Shown piece by piece: positions 18,899 through 30,585 of a DNA stretch of 45,000 nucleotides. The notes under the pieces are model-generated. The model searched no databases and had not been told where the DNA came from. It was given only the letters and a program-made list of their open reading frames with translations. How positions within the stretch are numbered: position 1 is the first letter of the stretch; each line of letters starts with the position of its first letter. The DNA lies in contig CM030935.1 of NCBI GenBank assembly GCA_018136815.1, positions 6,863,811 through 6,908,810 of the forward strand. Direction: 5' to 3'. Source of the DNA: Isochrysis galbana (taxonomy: Eukaryota; Haptophyta; Isochrysidales; Isochrysidaceae). The position numbers and the translations under genes were made by a program.

Positions 18899-20560
18899 AT
18901 GGGCGCCCTCTCGGCTAGCGAGGAGGCTCCGGCGGCACGCGTTGCGCTGGCGGTCCTCTTCTACTGTTTCTGCTCCGGTGGAATGCTGATCGTGAACAAG
19001 TGAGAGAGCGAAGGGGAGGGGAGGGAAGGGGAGGGAGGGAGGGGGGGAGAGGGAGGGGAAGAGGGGGAGGGGCGGGGGGATGGGATGGGGGGGGCATGGA
19101 AAGAGGCTCCGGAGAGGGCAAGGGGGGTAGGCGGCTGAGGTGGGCTCCGAAGAGGCAGAGGGGAGCAAGGGCAGTTGGGGAAGGGCAGAAGTTGGGGGCA
19201 TTGGGAGAAGAAGGGTCCGTGAGGTGAGGGCGGGGTGGGCTGTGAGGGCAGATGAGGTGAAGAAACACACCGGGGAGGTGTGGCATTGGGGGCGGGGGGG
19301 GGGGGGAGCAGCATGGCTCTTGTTCTTTCTTTCCATCCTACGCCTTATGCGCACTCAGCATTCACATTTGCTTTCACTCGCTCCCATTGAACAGGTTGGC
19401 AGTCGTGCACGTACCCTCGCCTGCACTCGTCACCCTCACTCAATTCATCGTGTGCGCTGTCGTCGTCTACGCCGCCAAGCTTTTGCGGCTGCTCGAGGCG
19501 GATGACTTTGAGTGGGCCAAGGTGAAGTACTACCTCGTTTATGTCATATCCTTCTCGGTCGGCACTTGGACCAACATGAAGGTACGCATGAAATCAGGCG
19601 ACATCCGGTGGTCACTCTGCATTGTGGCGAAATCCTAAATGAGCGGCTTTGAGGACGCCGTGTTGACCGACTGGTGACGATTCTGAAAATATAAGCGGTG
19701 TGTCTGGTCGTTTGCTGAGGAGTAGCCATGCCAAGTCGGGTTGGTGAGTCTTGAGGTTTGATTCTATTCGAACATGCGGTGGGATGAGCAAGGTGTCCCC
19801 ATCGCTTGCGCAGGTACTCGCCATGGCCAACGTCGAGACGGTAATCGTCTTTCGCTCGTGCACGCCAATGGCAGTCGCCGTCTTCGAGTACTTTTGCTAT
19901 GACCGTGCACTGCCCACGCGCCGGTCGTGCCTCGCGCTGCTACTCATCACGGCGGGTGCCATCGCCTACATCCTTACTGACCGGGAGTTCCAGGTGAAAG
20001 GGGTGGCGGCATACTACTGGGCGGGTATCTGGTGGACCGTCCTTGTCTTTCAGCTCACATATGGCAAGTTTCTGGTGACGGGAATCAAGCTCAAGTCGCT
20101 CTGGACGCCAGTGCTCTACACGAATGTGCTCTCAATCCTGCCAGCCTTCACAATGGGTGCGCTCGCGGGCGAGTTCTCGCATCACCGACTAAGTCGCATC
20201 GAATTTTCTCCGATGGCCATCATTTGGCTCAGCGTGTCTTGCATAATTGGTATTGGCATCTCGTGGGCAGGATTCCTTTGTCAGAGCCTGATCACGGCGA
20301 CGGCGTATTCCGTCGTGGGCGTGATGAACAAGATGCTCACTGTCACGGTGAATGTTCTGATCTGGGACAAGCATGCCTCGCCGTATGGCGTCGCCTCCCT
20401 CGCCATCTGCCTTGCGGGCGGCTCCCTATACCAGCAAGCACCTCCGCGGGCGCCGCAGCCCAAATCCTCTGACGAAAGCGAGGTGACCGTCTTGTGTACG
20501 GATTCTTCGGGAGATGGACAGCTTACTACTAGCGATGGAGAAGAAGAATCCACAATATGA
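18899..20560 (+). CDS. Nucleotide-sugar transporter, drug/metabolite transporter superfamily (3 exons)
   Basis: Exons: 18899-18999, 19395-19581, 19814-20560. Introns of 395 and 232 bases are GT-AG, and phases 2 and 0 join correctly to 344 residues. The protein is almost wholly hydrophobic, with about ten membrane segments and a short acidic cytoplasmic tail (residues 310-344). Family features: the N-terminal helix ending MLIVNK (29-34), then LTQF in helix 2, [11 protein letters not shown] (101-111), and the C-terminal [19 protein letters not shown] (265-283) followed by SLYQQ. GxxNK in this position is the nucleotide-base-binding motif of GDP-mannose/UDP-sugar type Golgi antiporters, which exchange a nucleotide sugar for a nucleoside monophosphate. 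The substrate cannot be read from sequence alone. Expected location is the Golgi or ER membrane. Confidence 0.9.
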
Positions 20561-21263
20561 TGCAGTGGTGTCTGCAACAAGACCATCGATCGATGGCATG
20601 CTGAAGTGGAACGCGGAGCGAACGATGCCGCGCATTGAAAACGGTAGCAGCCCAGCACCGCGTGCGCCTTGCACTGGTGCTTGGCACACTAGACGGCTCT
20701 CGCGTGCTGTGCACCTGCCGTACTCAAGGCTGCACGTGTCATGTGAATGCGAGTGGTGGCCGCGCACCGCATACACTACTTGCACCACACTACGCACTAC
20801 TTGCCGTGACAACACACGTGCTTACCCACTCGGTATGCTTAACACCATCACCCGCATTGCCGTGAACATCTATACATGTTGCCGCACGAACTCCGTCTAG
20901 CGACTGCTACTGAGCGTGCTTTCGCATTCCGCGTGCATTCTTCATCGCTGCGGGACTGCCGTACCGGGGTTCCCCGTCGAGTCACGTTTGTGAAGGGGCC
21001 AGCCAGAGGTTGGGCCTCACTGGTGAGGCGGGTTGCGGTCTCCGCCAGGAACGGGTGCACTGTCATGGTGGCGTGCCCTCACATTGGGCATTGGGGTCTG
21101 TGTAAATAGAAAGCTCTTAAAAAAACTGACCGCTACTTGCACGGCATGAGGCAGAATGCTCATGCTACTCCCAACTACCCTTCCCTATCCTACCACATCC
21201 CCTCCCCCAGATTCAAGCTTCACGTGGAATCGTTGGGAAACGGCGAGAAGCGTTCAATCACCA
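20561..21263. other. 3' flank of the transporter gene; no gene recognised
   Basis: The first few hundred bases after the stop are presumably 3' UTR. No conserved frame or repeat is seen up to the start of inverted R1 copy C. Confidence 0.45.
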
Positions 21264-21988
21264 TGACGAATTGGAGTGGCCCATAGATAGGGCCTGAGGG
21301 CAATGAGGAAGGGGCAAAGCCGGCGGCGGGCGCGGCAAGGGAGACGACTTCGGAGGTGCTGACGGGCTGAAGCCCGTCAGCAAAGGAAGGCGGGCAGGCG
21401 GGCTTGAGCGAGGGCGAGGACGGCGGCGAAAGCGACATCGAACGAGCGGCGAGAGGCGAGGGCGCGAGTGAGAGGGGTGCTGTGATGGCAGGGGCTGGCG
21501 AGGCGAGGCGAGATGGTAGGGTATGAGTGTTACGAGAGCGAGAACGACAAGAACGAGAGCGACGGATGACGACTGACGACAGGACGACGGACAGAGACAC
21601 CCAGGAAAACACTCCGACTCTCGCCCCACGACTTTCTCACATAACTCGACTGAAAGCTCAAACCCAAACACTCCGATCAGACAACGACGGACGACGACCA
21701 AAGGGCGATCTGTCGGCGATAATGTCTGGAACGGGAATCGCACCATAACGGAAACGAGAGGCAATCTTGCTACGCAGAATTCCAAGAGACCTACCGAATA
21801 AGACGAGAGAAGTGCGATGTGCCTAAGGGGAAGATACGAAGAGGTCGTAAATTAAACCTGATTGCCCCCAGAAGCAGATAAAGAACCGCCAGGGGAGATA
21901 GCAAATTAAACCTATCTGCGAGGCGCCTGGGAGGAAGAAAGGTGGGGAAACTTCCCTTCTCTTTCGAGAGAAAGAGAGAGGGCGCTCC
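21264..21988 (-). repeat. Repeat family R1, copy C (full length, inverted)
   Basis: This 725-bp copy on the minus strand has the same start (GGAGCGCCC) and end (CAATTCGTCA) as copy B. The hairpin at 21359-21382 has a perfect 11-bp stem, like copy A. It abuts the retroelement protease fragment at 21989 with no spacer. Confidence 0.8.
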
Positions 21989-22315
21989 TGTCGAGTCGAG
22001 CGTGGCCGGAGGGCTCTGAGCCACTCCGTCGCGAGCAGCACCGGCGGCTAGCGCGGCGCTTTGGCCCTCCTCCTCACCGGGAGTCGGGTGAATGAAATTC
22101 TGGACTGGGTCGGGCAACCCCGCTCTGCGTAGCATGCAAGGGGTCTTTGAGACCCCCTCCAACAGTGGGAAATCCTCCCACCCCAAGAGCACCTCATGTG
22201 GGAGGGCAGAGGGCAGCTCAGCTGCCCTCCCCATGGTGGAAACCTCTACCATCAGTGCACCCAACAGCATGGGAAGGCACTTCACAACCATCAATCTCCT
22301 ACGGAGAGCACCCTA
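21989..22315 (-). pseudogene. LTR-retrotransposon protease-region fragment
   Basis: On the minus strand one frame runs from 22315, after a TAG at 22318-22316, toward 21989. Its first part, ending PHEVLLGWEDFPLL, resembles the end of a retroviral-type aspartic protease of LTR retrotransposons (the hydrophobic 'xxLLGxDF' strand). It continues as a linker (NFIHPTPGEEEGQSAALAAGAARD). The active-site DTG/DSG segment is absent, so the identification is tentative. The linker half also occurs at 8559-8688. A perfect inverted repeat, GAGGGCAGCT C AGCTGCCCTC, lies at about 22202-22228. Confidence 0.5.
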
Positions 22316-22319
22316 AGGG

Positions 22320-24177
22320 GGGCATTTGCAGAGGTTTACACGCCCGAATGGCGTAGTTGACGGGGGCCGTCTTGCCGTCGATCGAGAGTATCAGCTTACG
22401 CGGAAAGTTCCCGTTAAGGAAGGTCCCTTGCGTCGCCGAGATGTAGAGGTGCCAGCGTCTGCGGCGGACCGGAAGACAGTCCTAGATCAATGGTTCAGTC
22501 GCACCCCTTTGGGAAGGGCGGCGGTCCTCTCGAAGGTCGACTCGCGAAGCCTTTCGGCAAGCATTTGCGGAAACAGCACACTTCCGGCTTTTTGGAAGCA
22601 AGCACTCGAAAACTTTAGGCGGGTAAAGCTCCTCAGGGAAACCAACACGCGGGAAGGGGCCCAGGGCTCTCCAATATGGCAGAACTATTTTCATAAAGCT
22701 CCAGCGTTACATCACTCACATAGGGCTAAACGGGAGTCTCTACAGACGGTTATTGTGCATAACACTATTAACCCGGACACGGGGGATATTTATACCACGG
22801 AAGAATGCGCGGCATACCTTCCAAAAACGGAGAGCGTTGGATTCGCCATAGAGGTAATTATATATCGATGGGCCCCTTCTTGAAGTCGTGGGAAAAGATA
22901 GCGGAATGGGCCAGATCAAGAATGGCGGAAGCCAATACCAACTATATTGATCTTCTGAGAAAGAAAGCGGCGCCTTCTCCCCCCGCTCCGGAGGAGCACG
23001 AGCTAGCCCCCCACGAAGACCCGGACGCGCACGATTTAGGCGAAATCCTAGTGGACAAAGAACTTAACTACTATATGCGCCGAAGAGGTGACTATCACGT
23101 AGTCAAGCTTAATGTTATGGGAGAACCCCATATACACGAGCGGGTTAGCCCGCAGTCGATTCCGGGAGAGCTATACACTCCGCTAAAATGGGGGCGAGCA
23201 TATGACGGACCGGCCGAAACCGAAACAGCATACCCGATTCCGCAAGAATACACGTTTAAAGACACACATAAAACGTTGGAAGACATTAACGTCAAGGCGC
23301 TCACTAAAGCGTTCCTCGCAATGAGGAAAACGAAGAGGCAGAAATCCACGCTAAGATGGGAAAAAAGACTACCGGCCATCTCAGGAAAATGGAAGCAAAT
23401 ATCGCAGCTATATAAGTACAACTTTTTAACACCGAGGGACTCGTATATGCACTTCAAACACATCCTACATCTACATAGGAGGATAGCGCCACGGCGAACA
23501 GATTCGCGGATGACCCGACGTGCCGCTTTTGCGGTATAGCCCCCGAAAGTTCCACGCACTTAGCCGTATGCATTGCGACGGAGCCCATCTTCGAATTCAT
23601 AGAAGGACTTCTGGGGATCGTCCTTAGGCCGGGCTCTGAAGTAGCCCAACGTCTCTTTTGCTACCAAGTGGACAGGCCTCACCCCTCCTCGGGATACTTG
23701 GGTATCCTGGCGTGGAGGTATATCCTCACGGATTTCTACAACATCCAGTACGGTAACGCGGACGGTAGGTCCGTTAGATCGATCCTTAGGGCAATTCTTA
23801 CAAGGTACCACCTATTAGCAACGGCGAAGGTCGGTTTCTTTCAAAGGCTGAAGAAACAACGAAACAACATGGGGCTGCACGCCCCGAGTAACAAACATAT
23901 TCGGAAAATGATGAGCCCTCTTTATATGGTGGACAAAGACTTTAACCTAGCTAGCCAAGCCCGAGCGAAAGATAAAGCCACAGTCTCCCGCCCCCTCCAC
24001 TCCAACTCCTGGCCGAGGCAGTGCGCGCGGCCTCCCCGGAACCGGCTCTCCACTAAAGAGGGAACTGGGGAAGGGGGAGGGGGTTGTTAGGGGTTAAGGT
24101 TGGGTAGAAGGGAGGTCCACAAGCACACTGCCCCACGCCGCACGTGTAGCGGTGATTTTTAAGAAGATTTTTTTAAC
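22320..24177 (+). mobile_element. LINE copy 2, 5' truncated, C-terminal half of ORF2
   Basis: This copy begins after the reverse transcriptase and carries the C-terminal part of ORF2 in three frames: 22326 to about 22850, about 22850 to 23480, and about 23480 to 24090. At least two frameshifts break it. The last part includes an RT-associated zinc-finger motif (CRFCG, then HLAVC, at about 23521-23577). The protein end (HAPSNKH...VDKDFNL) and the 3' UTR (about 23980-24177, ending AAGAAGATTTTTTT) match copy 1. The 5' edge abuts the protease fragment, as expected of incomplete target-primed reverse transcription. It is inactive. Confidence 0.85.
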
Positions 24178-24721
24178 TATCGTTATCCATTTCATCTACA
24201 AGACAGCCCTTTTCTCTTGGCGTTGGCGCGCCGCTAGCGCTAGCGCTAGGCGGGGGACGTGGCAAAAGAAGGGGAGCGGTCGCGGTCGGCGCGCGCTCCA
24301 TCGCTAAAGCTTTTACGATAGTTTCTTAAGTGACCCGTGCTCCAAGAGTAGATTGACACGTCTAGCGCACAAGCACAAGGCACAAGGGCCACACGGCCGA
24401 TTGGACAGGTGAAAACGGCATAGTGCATACTGCATACTGCCACCCTCTCTTATACTTTACATACATTGCCACGCCACCAACAAAAGGATGCATCATGTAT
24501 ATCGAAGAATCTCTGTTGGAATTCTGCACGCACACGTCATGTGTGGGAACAGAAATCCCACCACGCACCCATGTGAGCTTTGACGCGCAGCGCATTCGCA
24601 TACCCCTTTGAGGCGTCGGACAAACGAGGTCGACCTGATGCATACTAGGGGAGGCTTGCGCAAGCACCTTATGGTCCGCCCTTGGTGAACGCACACACCC
24701 AACTTGCTCATCGCCACCGAC
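24178..24721. other. No gene recognised
   Basis: This is the spacer between the LINE 3' end and the GH31 stop codon. It contains a short self-complementary (GCTAGC)n run at about 24232-24248. The part adjoining 24721 is presumably the GH31 3' UTR. Confidence 0.5.
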
Positions 24722-27106
24722 TCATTCGCGCCAGTAGGCGGGGATTATCGTCAAGGGTGCGTGCACCTGTTTCCGGATGCCCCCCTCGACCACGTCCGAT
24801 GAGTTGAATACGTTGCGCCACTTGGCGCCGAAGGGGAAGTAGACTGAGCGCGAATCTGCTCCCTGAGTAAGCGGAGGCAACGCGAAGGGTTGGAACGCCA
24901 GGAGCATGGCGTCATGGAGCGCGGGGCTTACGGCGATTCAGCAGTCATCGTCCACGCGCACGGCACGCTGTCGCATATGCTAAGATCCGGCCAAGGCACT
25001 TGCCCTTCCCTTCGTTGCAGCGCAATGAGATCCGCACCTGAACGACGACGGGCGCAACAAGGAGCGCGGGTCCCAACATGTACTGATCGTCGAGCTCGGC
25101 GCTATACGCCATCGCGTCCCTGCTAAAGTCCCACCATAGCGGCCGCATCGTAGGCACACCATGGTGCGTGACGTTTGCGGCGAGCTCAAGCAGATAGGGC
25201 CGGAGCACTTGCGCGCGGAACCGAATGTAGCGCGAGAGCGTGTCGAGCGTCGCCGCACCATATGACCAAGCCTCGTTTGGCCCACACGACGGCTGCTGCG
25301 GTGCGCATCCAGGCGTGTCTGGCTCGGCCGGCGTGCCTGCGCGCGAGCGACAACCATGCGTGCGGAAGATAGGCGAGAAGAGGCCAAACTGGTACCAGCG
25401 TACGATGAGCTCGCGCATGAGTGGTGAGTCGACAGGTGGTGCGACGCCGCAGCCGTAGCCACCAACGTCGGTGGTCCACCAAGGAATGCCTGAAAGCGAG
25501 GCGTGGACACCCTGCACCACCTGGAGCCGAGGAGAAGAGACAGACGCGCTTGGAGCACACGGTAGGCCTCACAGGCATAGGCGGCAGCCGGGACGTGTTG
25601 GATGGGCGTACCTGCGACTGGAGCTGCTCGAAGGAGGACCAAATGTCGGAACTCCAGAGGACGGCGCCGAACCTCGCGGCACCCGCCCAGGCGCCGCGCG
25701 TGAGCACGAGAGGCGGCGCACGCTTCGCGGCTGCCACCGGCTCAGAGAAGAGCCGGAGCCACTGGTTCACCCATAGGTTAGAGTGGGCGAACGCTGGGCC
25801 TAGCGCCGTGTCGTATCCGTGATCGCCGTCACTGCCGCCGCCCGTACCCTCGCCGTCCGTCTCGTCGAGCCAGAAGGCGTCGACTCCCTGCTCGTAGTAG
25901 CGCGGCCGCACCATCTCAGACCAAATGAAGGAGCGGCACGCGCCGATCGTCGCGTCGACAATCCGGCCGCCAAGAGCGCCATTGGTGAGGCAGCCTCGGG
26001 TGCGCAACGGCTCAAACTCTGCCGCCTTGGGCTGCACCTCGGGCCAGAATGAGAAGACAGTCGAAGCGTTGAGCACGGAGCGCACGCCGCTACTGAGTGC
26101 TGCCACCGACGGGTAGCAGCCCGGATCGGGCTCAAAGTCGCCATCCGTTCGTTGGTTCTTATAGTCAATGACCAGAACACCAACTGGCAGTTGAAGCGAT
26201 GCATAGCGTGCGGCCACATCCAGGGCGATGGCCGACGATGTGTAGCGATTGCGAGACTGCCAGAACAAGAGCGCCTCGGGGCGCATTGGCGGCGCGTGAC
26301 CAGTGGCGTCGGCGTATTGCGCGTAGACGTACGGGTGAGGCGGTTCGGCGCCGGCGGGGGCGGTCGAGACCCACAGGTCAATGGCAAGCGCCGCGTCGGC
26401 ATGCCATCGCGTGCCGCCCACGCCGAGAGTGCCGACGCTCGCCGACCCGTAACCGCCCATGTGCCAGAGAAGCGCATAGCCCGCGGACGAGTACACGAAC
26501 GGTATTGAGACCTGCGGCGGCGAACAGACTTGACGGGCTCAGCTTTTCCGGTGGCGAAGAGCATGGCGTCGACCCGAGCACCGCAAGCCTACGCACATGG
26601 AACTTGCGTTGCTGAAGGTTCACCCGCTGGCCGTTGCGTACAAGCGGCACGACACGTTGTTTTCCCGAAGGACAGCCGCCCTCTGCAGTCCAATTGCCTT
26701 GACCGAGCCCAAACAGTCGCTCGTGGGTGTCAGCCGGCTTGGTTTCAAGATTCGCCTCGTAGTAGGAGGCGTTGATGCTCGAGGTGACAAATGCCGGGAA
26801 CGCTGAGAAGAGGGGTGTGTCCGCGCGCCAGAAGTGGAGCTGTCCACCTGCCCACGATACTCGCAGGCTCCCTGAGCTCGCCGACGGCGTCGACAAATCA
26901 AGCACCACCTCTGCCCCGATCGGGCAGTGGTCTCGCACGAGAGCACCAGGCAGCTCATCGAGCCCAATTGCAGCGAGGCGCACGCGCTCCTCCTCTCTTG
27001 CGAGCCAAGCGGCTGAGCCACGCTCCGCCTCATCACGCGAGGCACCCTGCGCACCCCAAGAGACTTGGCGCCTCGACCGCTGCGTACTCGAGCCCGACTC
27101 GCCCAC
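24722..27106 (-). CDS. Glycoside hydrolase family 31 alpha-glycosidase (4 exons seen)
   Basis: Exons: 27106-26597, 26511-25612, 25520-25038, 24862-24722. The introns (85, 91 and 175 bases) are GT-AG and all phase 0, giving 677 residues from the Met at 27106. Order: N-terminal beta-sandwich (HERLFGLGQGNW about 129-140), then the (beta/alpha)8 barrel. The predicted nucleophile is D386 in AFWLDE, the predicted acid/base is D459 in LWSSDIWSS, and the substrate-pocket strand is GIPWWTTDVGGYG (481-493). A C-terminal beta domain follows (SVYFPFG...). These are retaining exo-alpha-glucosidases or xylosidases of starch, glycogen or N-glycan metabolism; the substrate is not evident. No signal peptide precedes residue 1. 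A minus-strand frame at about 27546-27465 (Met-Arg-Gly-Trp then hydrophobic, ending at a GT in CAG|GTGTGG) could be an upstream signal-peptide exon. Confidence 0.9.
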
Positions 27107-27129
27107 CGTCTTCTCACCTTGCCTCGCCT

Positions 27130-27420
27130 CCCTGTCGTCTTCTCCCCCCCCTCTCTACCCAAACGCTTCTCTCCACTCTCTTCCCTCGCTCTCTCTCTTC
27201 TTCTCCCTCTCCCATTCTTTCCCTCTTCTCCACTCTCTGGCCCTCTCCGCCCCGCTCCGCCCCTGCCTCCTCCCCTCTCCCCCCCTCCCTCCTTCTCTCC
27301 ATCCCTGCCTCCTCTCTCTCCCTCTCTCTCTCTTCTCTCTCTCTCTCTCTCGTCCCTCTCTCCTCTCTCTCTGCCTTCTTCCCCTCTCTCTCGTCCCTCT
27401 CAGCCCACGAGCGAGGCTCG
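27130..27420. repeat. CT-rich low-complexity tract 5' of the GH31 gene
   Basis: Imperfect (CT)n and CCCTCTC repeats on the plus strand make this purine-rich on the GH31 coding strand. It lies just upstream of the assigned start and may be 5' UTR or an intron. Confidence 0.85.
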
Positions 27421-27875
27421 TCCGCGGGGCGAAGCCGCAGGCGAAGCGAATGATCGCACCACACCTGCGCCGTCACAACCAGCTCGGCGGCTCCCCGGGA
27501 CGCCGAGAGAGAAGAGAGGACCACCAGCCGCCGCCACCCCCGCATTGCCTCGGCTCTCGCTCTCCCGCCGCGACAGGACTCACTCTCTCAATAAAACAAT
27601 ACAGCGGGGGGGGGGGAGGTCATCTGAATTCTGTATTCTGTGGAGATTATTTATAGCGCGGTCAAACAGAGTTTTTTATTAGGGGTGAAAAAATGACCAT
27701 CTCACGGTTAAGGAAATTTCAGGATTTTTTTCGGTAGAAAGTTCCCAATGCACCCAACTAACACATATCCGGGCCCCATTGGGACCCAGACCTCCCCCTT
27801 GGGCCCCCACAACAAAACGTAAGCAAATATTGACGAAAGACGCTAAAGTCAAAGTCGGAAAGGGCTTAAAGAGCT

Positions 27876-28485
27876 CAACTTCAAATCGAGACCGGGCGCG
27901 GTGCATGCCCGTTTTCGACGATCCACCTGGATGGGGGGCCCCGCCAGACACCAAATACACTGGGGCCACCCGCACAGTCACGCCAATCGGGAAAGCCGCG
28001 CGCCGAAACCTCGTCGAAATCAGCCATCCGCTGAGCGTCCAAAACGTCTCCGAGTGAGGCCCGGAGAGCCCAACTTCAAATCGAGACCGGGCGCGGTGCA
28101 TGCCCGTTTTTGACGATCCATCAAGATGGGGGGGGGCGCCAGACACAAAATACACTGGGGCCACCCACACAGTCACGCCAATCGAGCAGGCCGCGCGCAG
28201 AATCCTCGTTGCAATCAGCCATCCGTGGCGCCCTTTGTTTGAACGTTGACGTCTGACGTCGCCTAGGAAGGCCCGGAGAGCCCAACTTCAAATCGAGACC
28301 GGGCGCGCTGCGTGTCCGATTTCGATGATCCACCTGAATGGGGGGCCCCGCCAGACACCAAATACGCTGGGGCCACCCGGAGAGTCACGCCAATCGAGCA
28401 AGCCGCGCGCAGAATCCTCGTTGCAGTCAGCCATCCGTGGCGCCCTTTGAACGTTGACGTCTGACGTCGCCGAGGGAGCGCCGCC
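27876..28485 (+). repeat. Three tandem units of 195-212 bp
   Basis: Units begin at 27876, 28071 and 28283 with CAACTTCAAATCGAGACCGG. Each continues through GATCCA(C/T), GCCAGACAC, AAATAC, GGGGCCACCC and AGTCACGCCAATCG. Units 2 and 3 are closer to each other, sharing GCAGAATCCTCGTTGCA and the end TTGACGTCTGACGTCGCC. Unit 1 diverges in its last 50 bases. Minus-strand frames run through parts of the units (for example ARSRFEVGLSGP), but the unit lengths are not all multiples of three, so coding is unlikely across the array. Confidence 0.85.
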
Positions 28486-28720
28486 GCCGCCGCCGCTTCC
28501 ACTTACTGGGCCGTCGCCGCCGCCGCTTTTGCCGATGCTTACATGAGGTCTGGCGGCGGCCTGTCCAAGCCCCCCTGTCTCAGCTGCCCACCGGGGGTCG
28601 ACGGACGCCGCGTCGGCTCCGCGGTCTACGGCTCTCCTTGACTTCGTGTCAAGTATTGCAAAGACCTTGGACTGGGCCTTGGCTGCGCGAGCTCCGCGTG
28701 CCAGGAGCGCTTTTATTGCG

Positions 28721-28894
28721 CTATCGCGCGTCATTGGCAGTATGGGTTGATGTCGTAGCGAAGCTCGTTTCCTCTTTGGAAACGAGCCGCGGAGGCGCAC
28801 CGGCGGCTAGCGCGGCGCTCAGCTCATCCGGGGAGCCCGGAACGGGCTCATCCGGAGAACGGGGAGGGCAAATGACGGGCATGAGAAACGGACG
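28721..28894 (-). repeat. Sequence joined to the broken integrase, sharing the SAALAAGA motif
   Basis: Directly after the integrase break, the minus-strand frame reads Pro-rich sequence then DELSAALAAGAPPR. The 23 bases GCACCGGCGG CTAGCGCGGCGCT (28797-28819, written in two parts) are identical to the corresponding bases of the protease-region fragment near 22033-22055. This suggests that a piece of the same retroelement family is spliced onto pol by rearrangement. Confidence 0.45.
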
Positions 28895-30585
28895 GGCACT
28901 AGTCGAGAACAAAGGTTTGAACCGGCGTCCGTACGAAGCTGACGAGGGACTCCGTAACGAGCGACGATGAGGCGCATGAAAACGTCGAGACATTTGGCCG
29001 ACGAGGGGTTTCCATTACAAGGTTCGGCCTCTATCCAACGCGAGAGAGAATCCACGAAAACAATCAGCTTGTCGAAACCAGAACCGCCGGCTACGAAATC
29101 GTGGGTAGAGGCCATCGAGAGGATATCGCAATAGACGATATCGAACGGATAGGCGCCGATAGAGAGACCGGAGGGATGGGCGAGAGGACGCGACAGGGGC
29201 TTGCCAAGGGTGCACTCATGGCACTCTCGGACGTATTCAGCGACCGAGGCAGAGAGGCCTGGCCAGTACACTCGAGAACGGAGAAGCGACGCCATTCGAG
29301 TTGCGCCTGGGTGACCTAGATGGTCGTGATAAGCTCGGAGGTAGCAATCTCGTAGAGATTCCGGAATGTATAAATAAACGGAGGAGGTTCTCCGCCTCGC
29401 CGTGGGAGCGGTAGTCGGTAGTAAAGCAAATCTTCTTGAAGACAGAAACGAGAATTATTACTGGATGGCTCATCGCGATTTCGAGGCGACTCTGCCGCGG
29501 TCGGCGAACTATTTTCCGGCGAGCACGACAAGAGTTCAGGAAGAATGGACTGAGCGAACTCGTCTGCGGCGAGGGCTTGGCGTAGCTCGTCGTTGTCCGG
29601 CGTACCGACATCGAGGTACGACCGGACGATAGACTCCGAGGAATTAGGGGACTGGCGGTCCTGACGCTCACGAGCTAGCTGGCGGCGGGCCGTGAGAGGA
29701 GGAGGGGCAATAGCCGCGACAACATCGGCGCCGGTCTCTGAGGGGGAAGGAGATGGATCATGTTCCGGCTCGAGCGCTACTAGGCGAGATAAGCCGTCGG
29801 CGTCCCAATGGGTAACACCTGGTTTATGAATCACATCGAAGCGGTACTCCGCTAGCTTCAAGACCCAACGCATAAGCCGCGAGGCTGGGCCGCCGGCGAC
29901 TTGGTCCTTCATCGTATGAAGCCATCGTAGCGCGGAATGATCGACGACGAGGGTGAAATGGCGGCCCCACAAGTAGGGTCTCCAATTCCGAATGGATTCT
30001 AACGCGGCTAAAAGCTCAATCTCTGTGACAGTCCAGTGGCGTTCCGCGGGGCTCAAGCTACGGCCGTAATATGCGACCACGCGCTCGCGTCCCTCGTCGT
30101 CCCTTTGGGCTAGGATGCCGGCGATGCCGAGTTTACTAGCGCCATCGGTCTTGACGATGAACGGACGGTCTCCTCGAGGAGGGGCGAGGACCGGCTCTTC
30201 AGAGATAGCTTTCTTGAGGTCCTCGATAGCCAGGCGACAGGCTTCGGTCTGCGACTCGGACGCGACGTCGCATCCTTTGCGCGTGAGCGAAGTCAGTGAT
30301 GCGGCACGGATAGCGAAGCGGCGAATGAATGAAACGGCGATAATACGAACATAGCCCTAGGAAAGAACGAACGGTCTCGAGTGAATTTATATCCCGCGGA
30401 TCAATCTTCGAGACCGCTTCGATCTTCTTCGGGTCCATTCGTAGGCCTTCGCGCGAGACGACGTGGCCTAGGTACTCGGCGGAGGTGGCGAAGAAGACGC
30501 ACTTTGACATTTTGCACGTAAGGCCGGCCCATATGAGGCGCTCCAAAACGAGATCGAGACGACGCGGATTCGCCCGGCATTCATT
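28895..30585 (-). pseudogene. Ty3/gypsy retrotransposon pol fragment (RT end, RNase H, integrase start)
   Basis: Reading from 30585 down: the end of the reverse transcriptase (VLERLIWAGLTCKMSKC, YLGHVVSREG, LGLCSYYRRFI), RNase H (GRSLSPAERHWTVTEIELLA, VVDHSALRWL), linker, integrase zinc domain (YWPGL, C-x2-C in CHECTLG, partner His residues not all visible), and the integrase core with its first Asp (YCDILSM) and second Asp (LRTDAGSN). It breaks off right after the second Asp, so the catalytic Glu is missing. The RT catalytic YxDD lies beyond the 5' break at about 30585. The frame is broken near 30325-30335 by a 4-bp tandem duplication of ATTC, and again between the RNase H and integrase parts (about 29295-29320). 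No LTRs are seen. It is dead. Confidence 0.88.

Noticed and set aside
27679-28800. Coding gene across the tandem 200-bp units
   Set aside because: Frames switch between units because unit lengths are not all multiples of three, and no start or family signature is seen.
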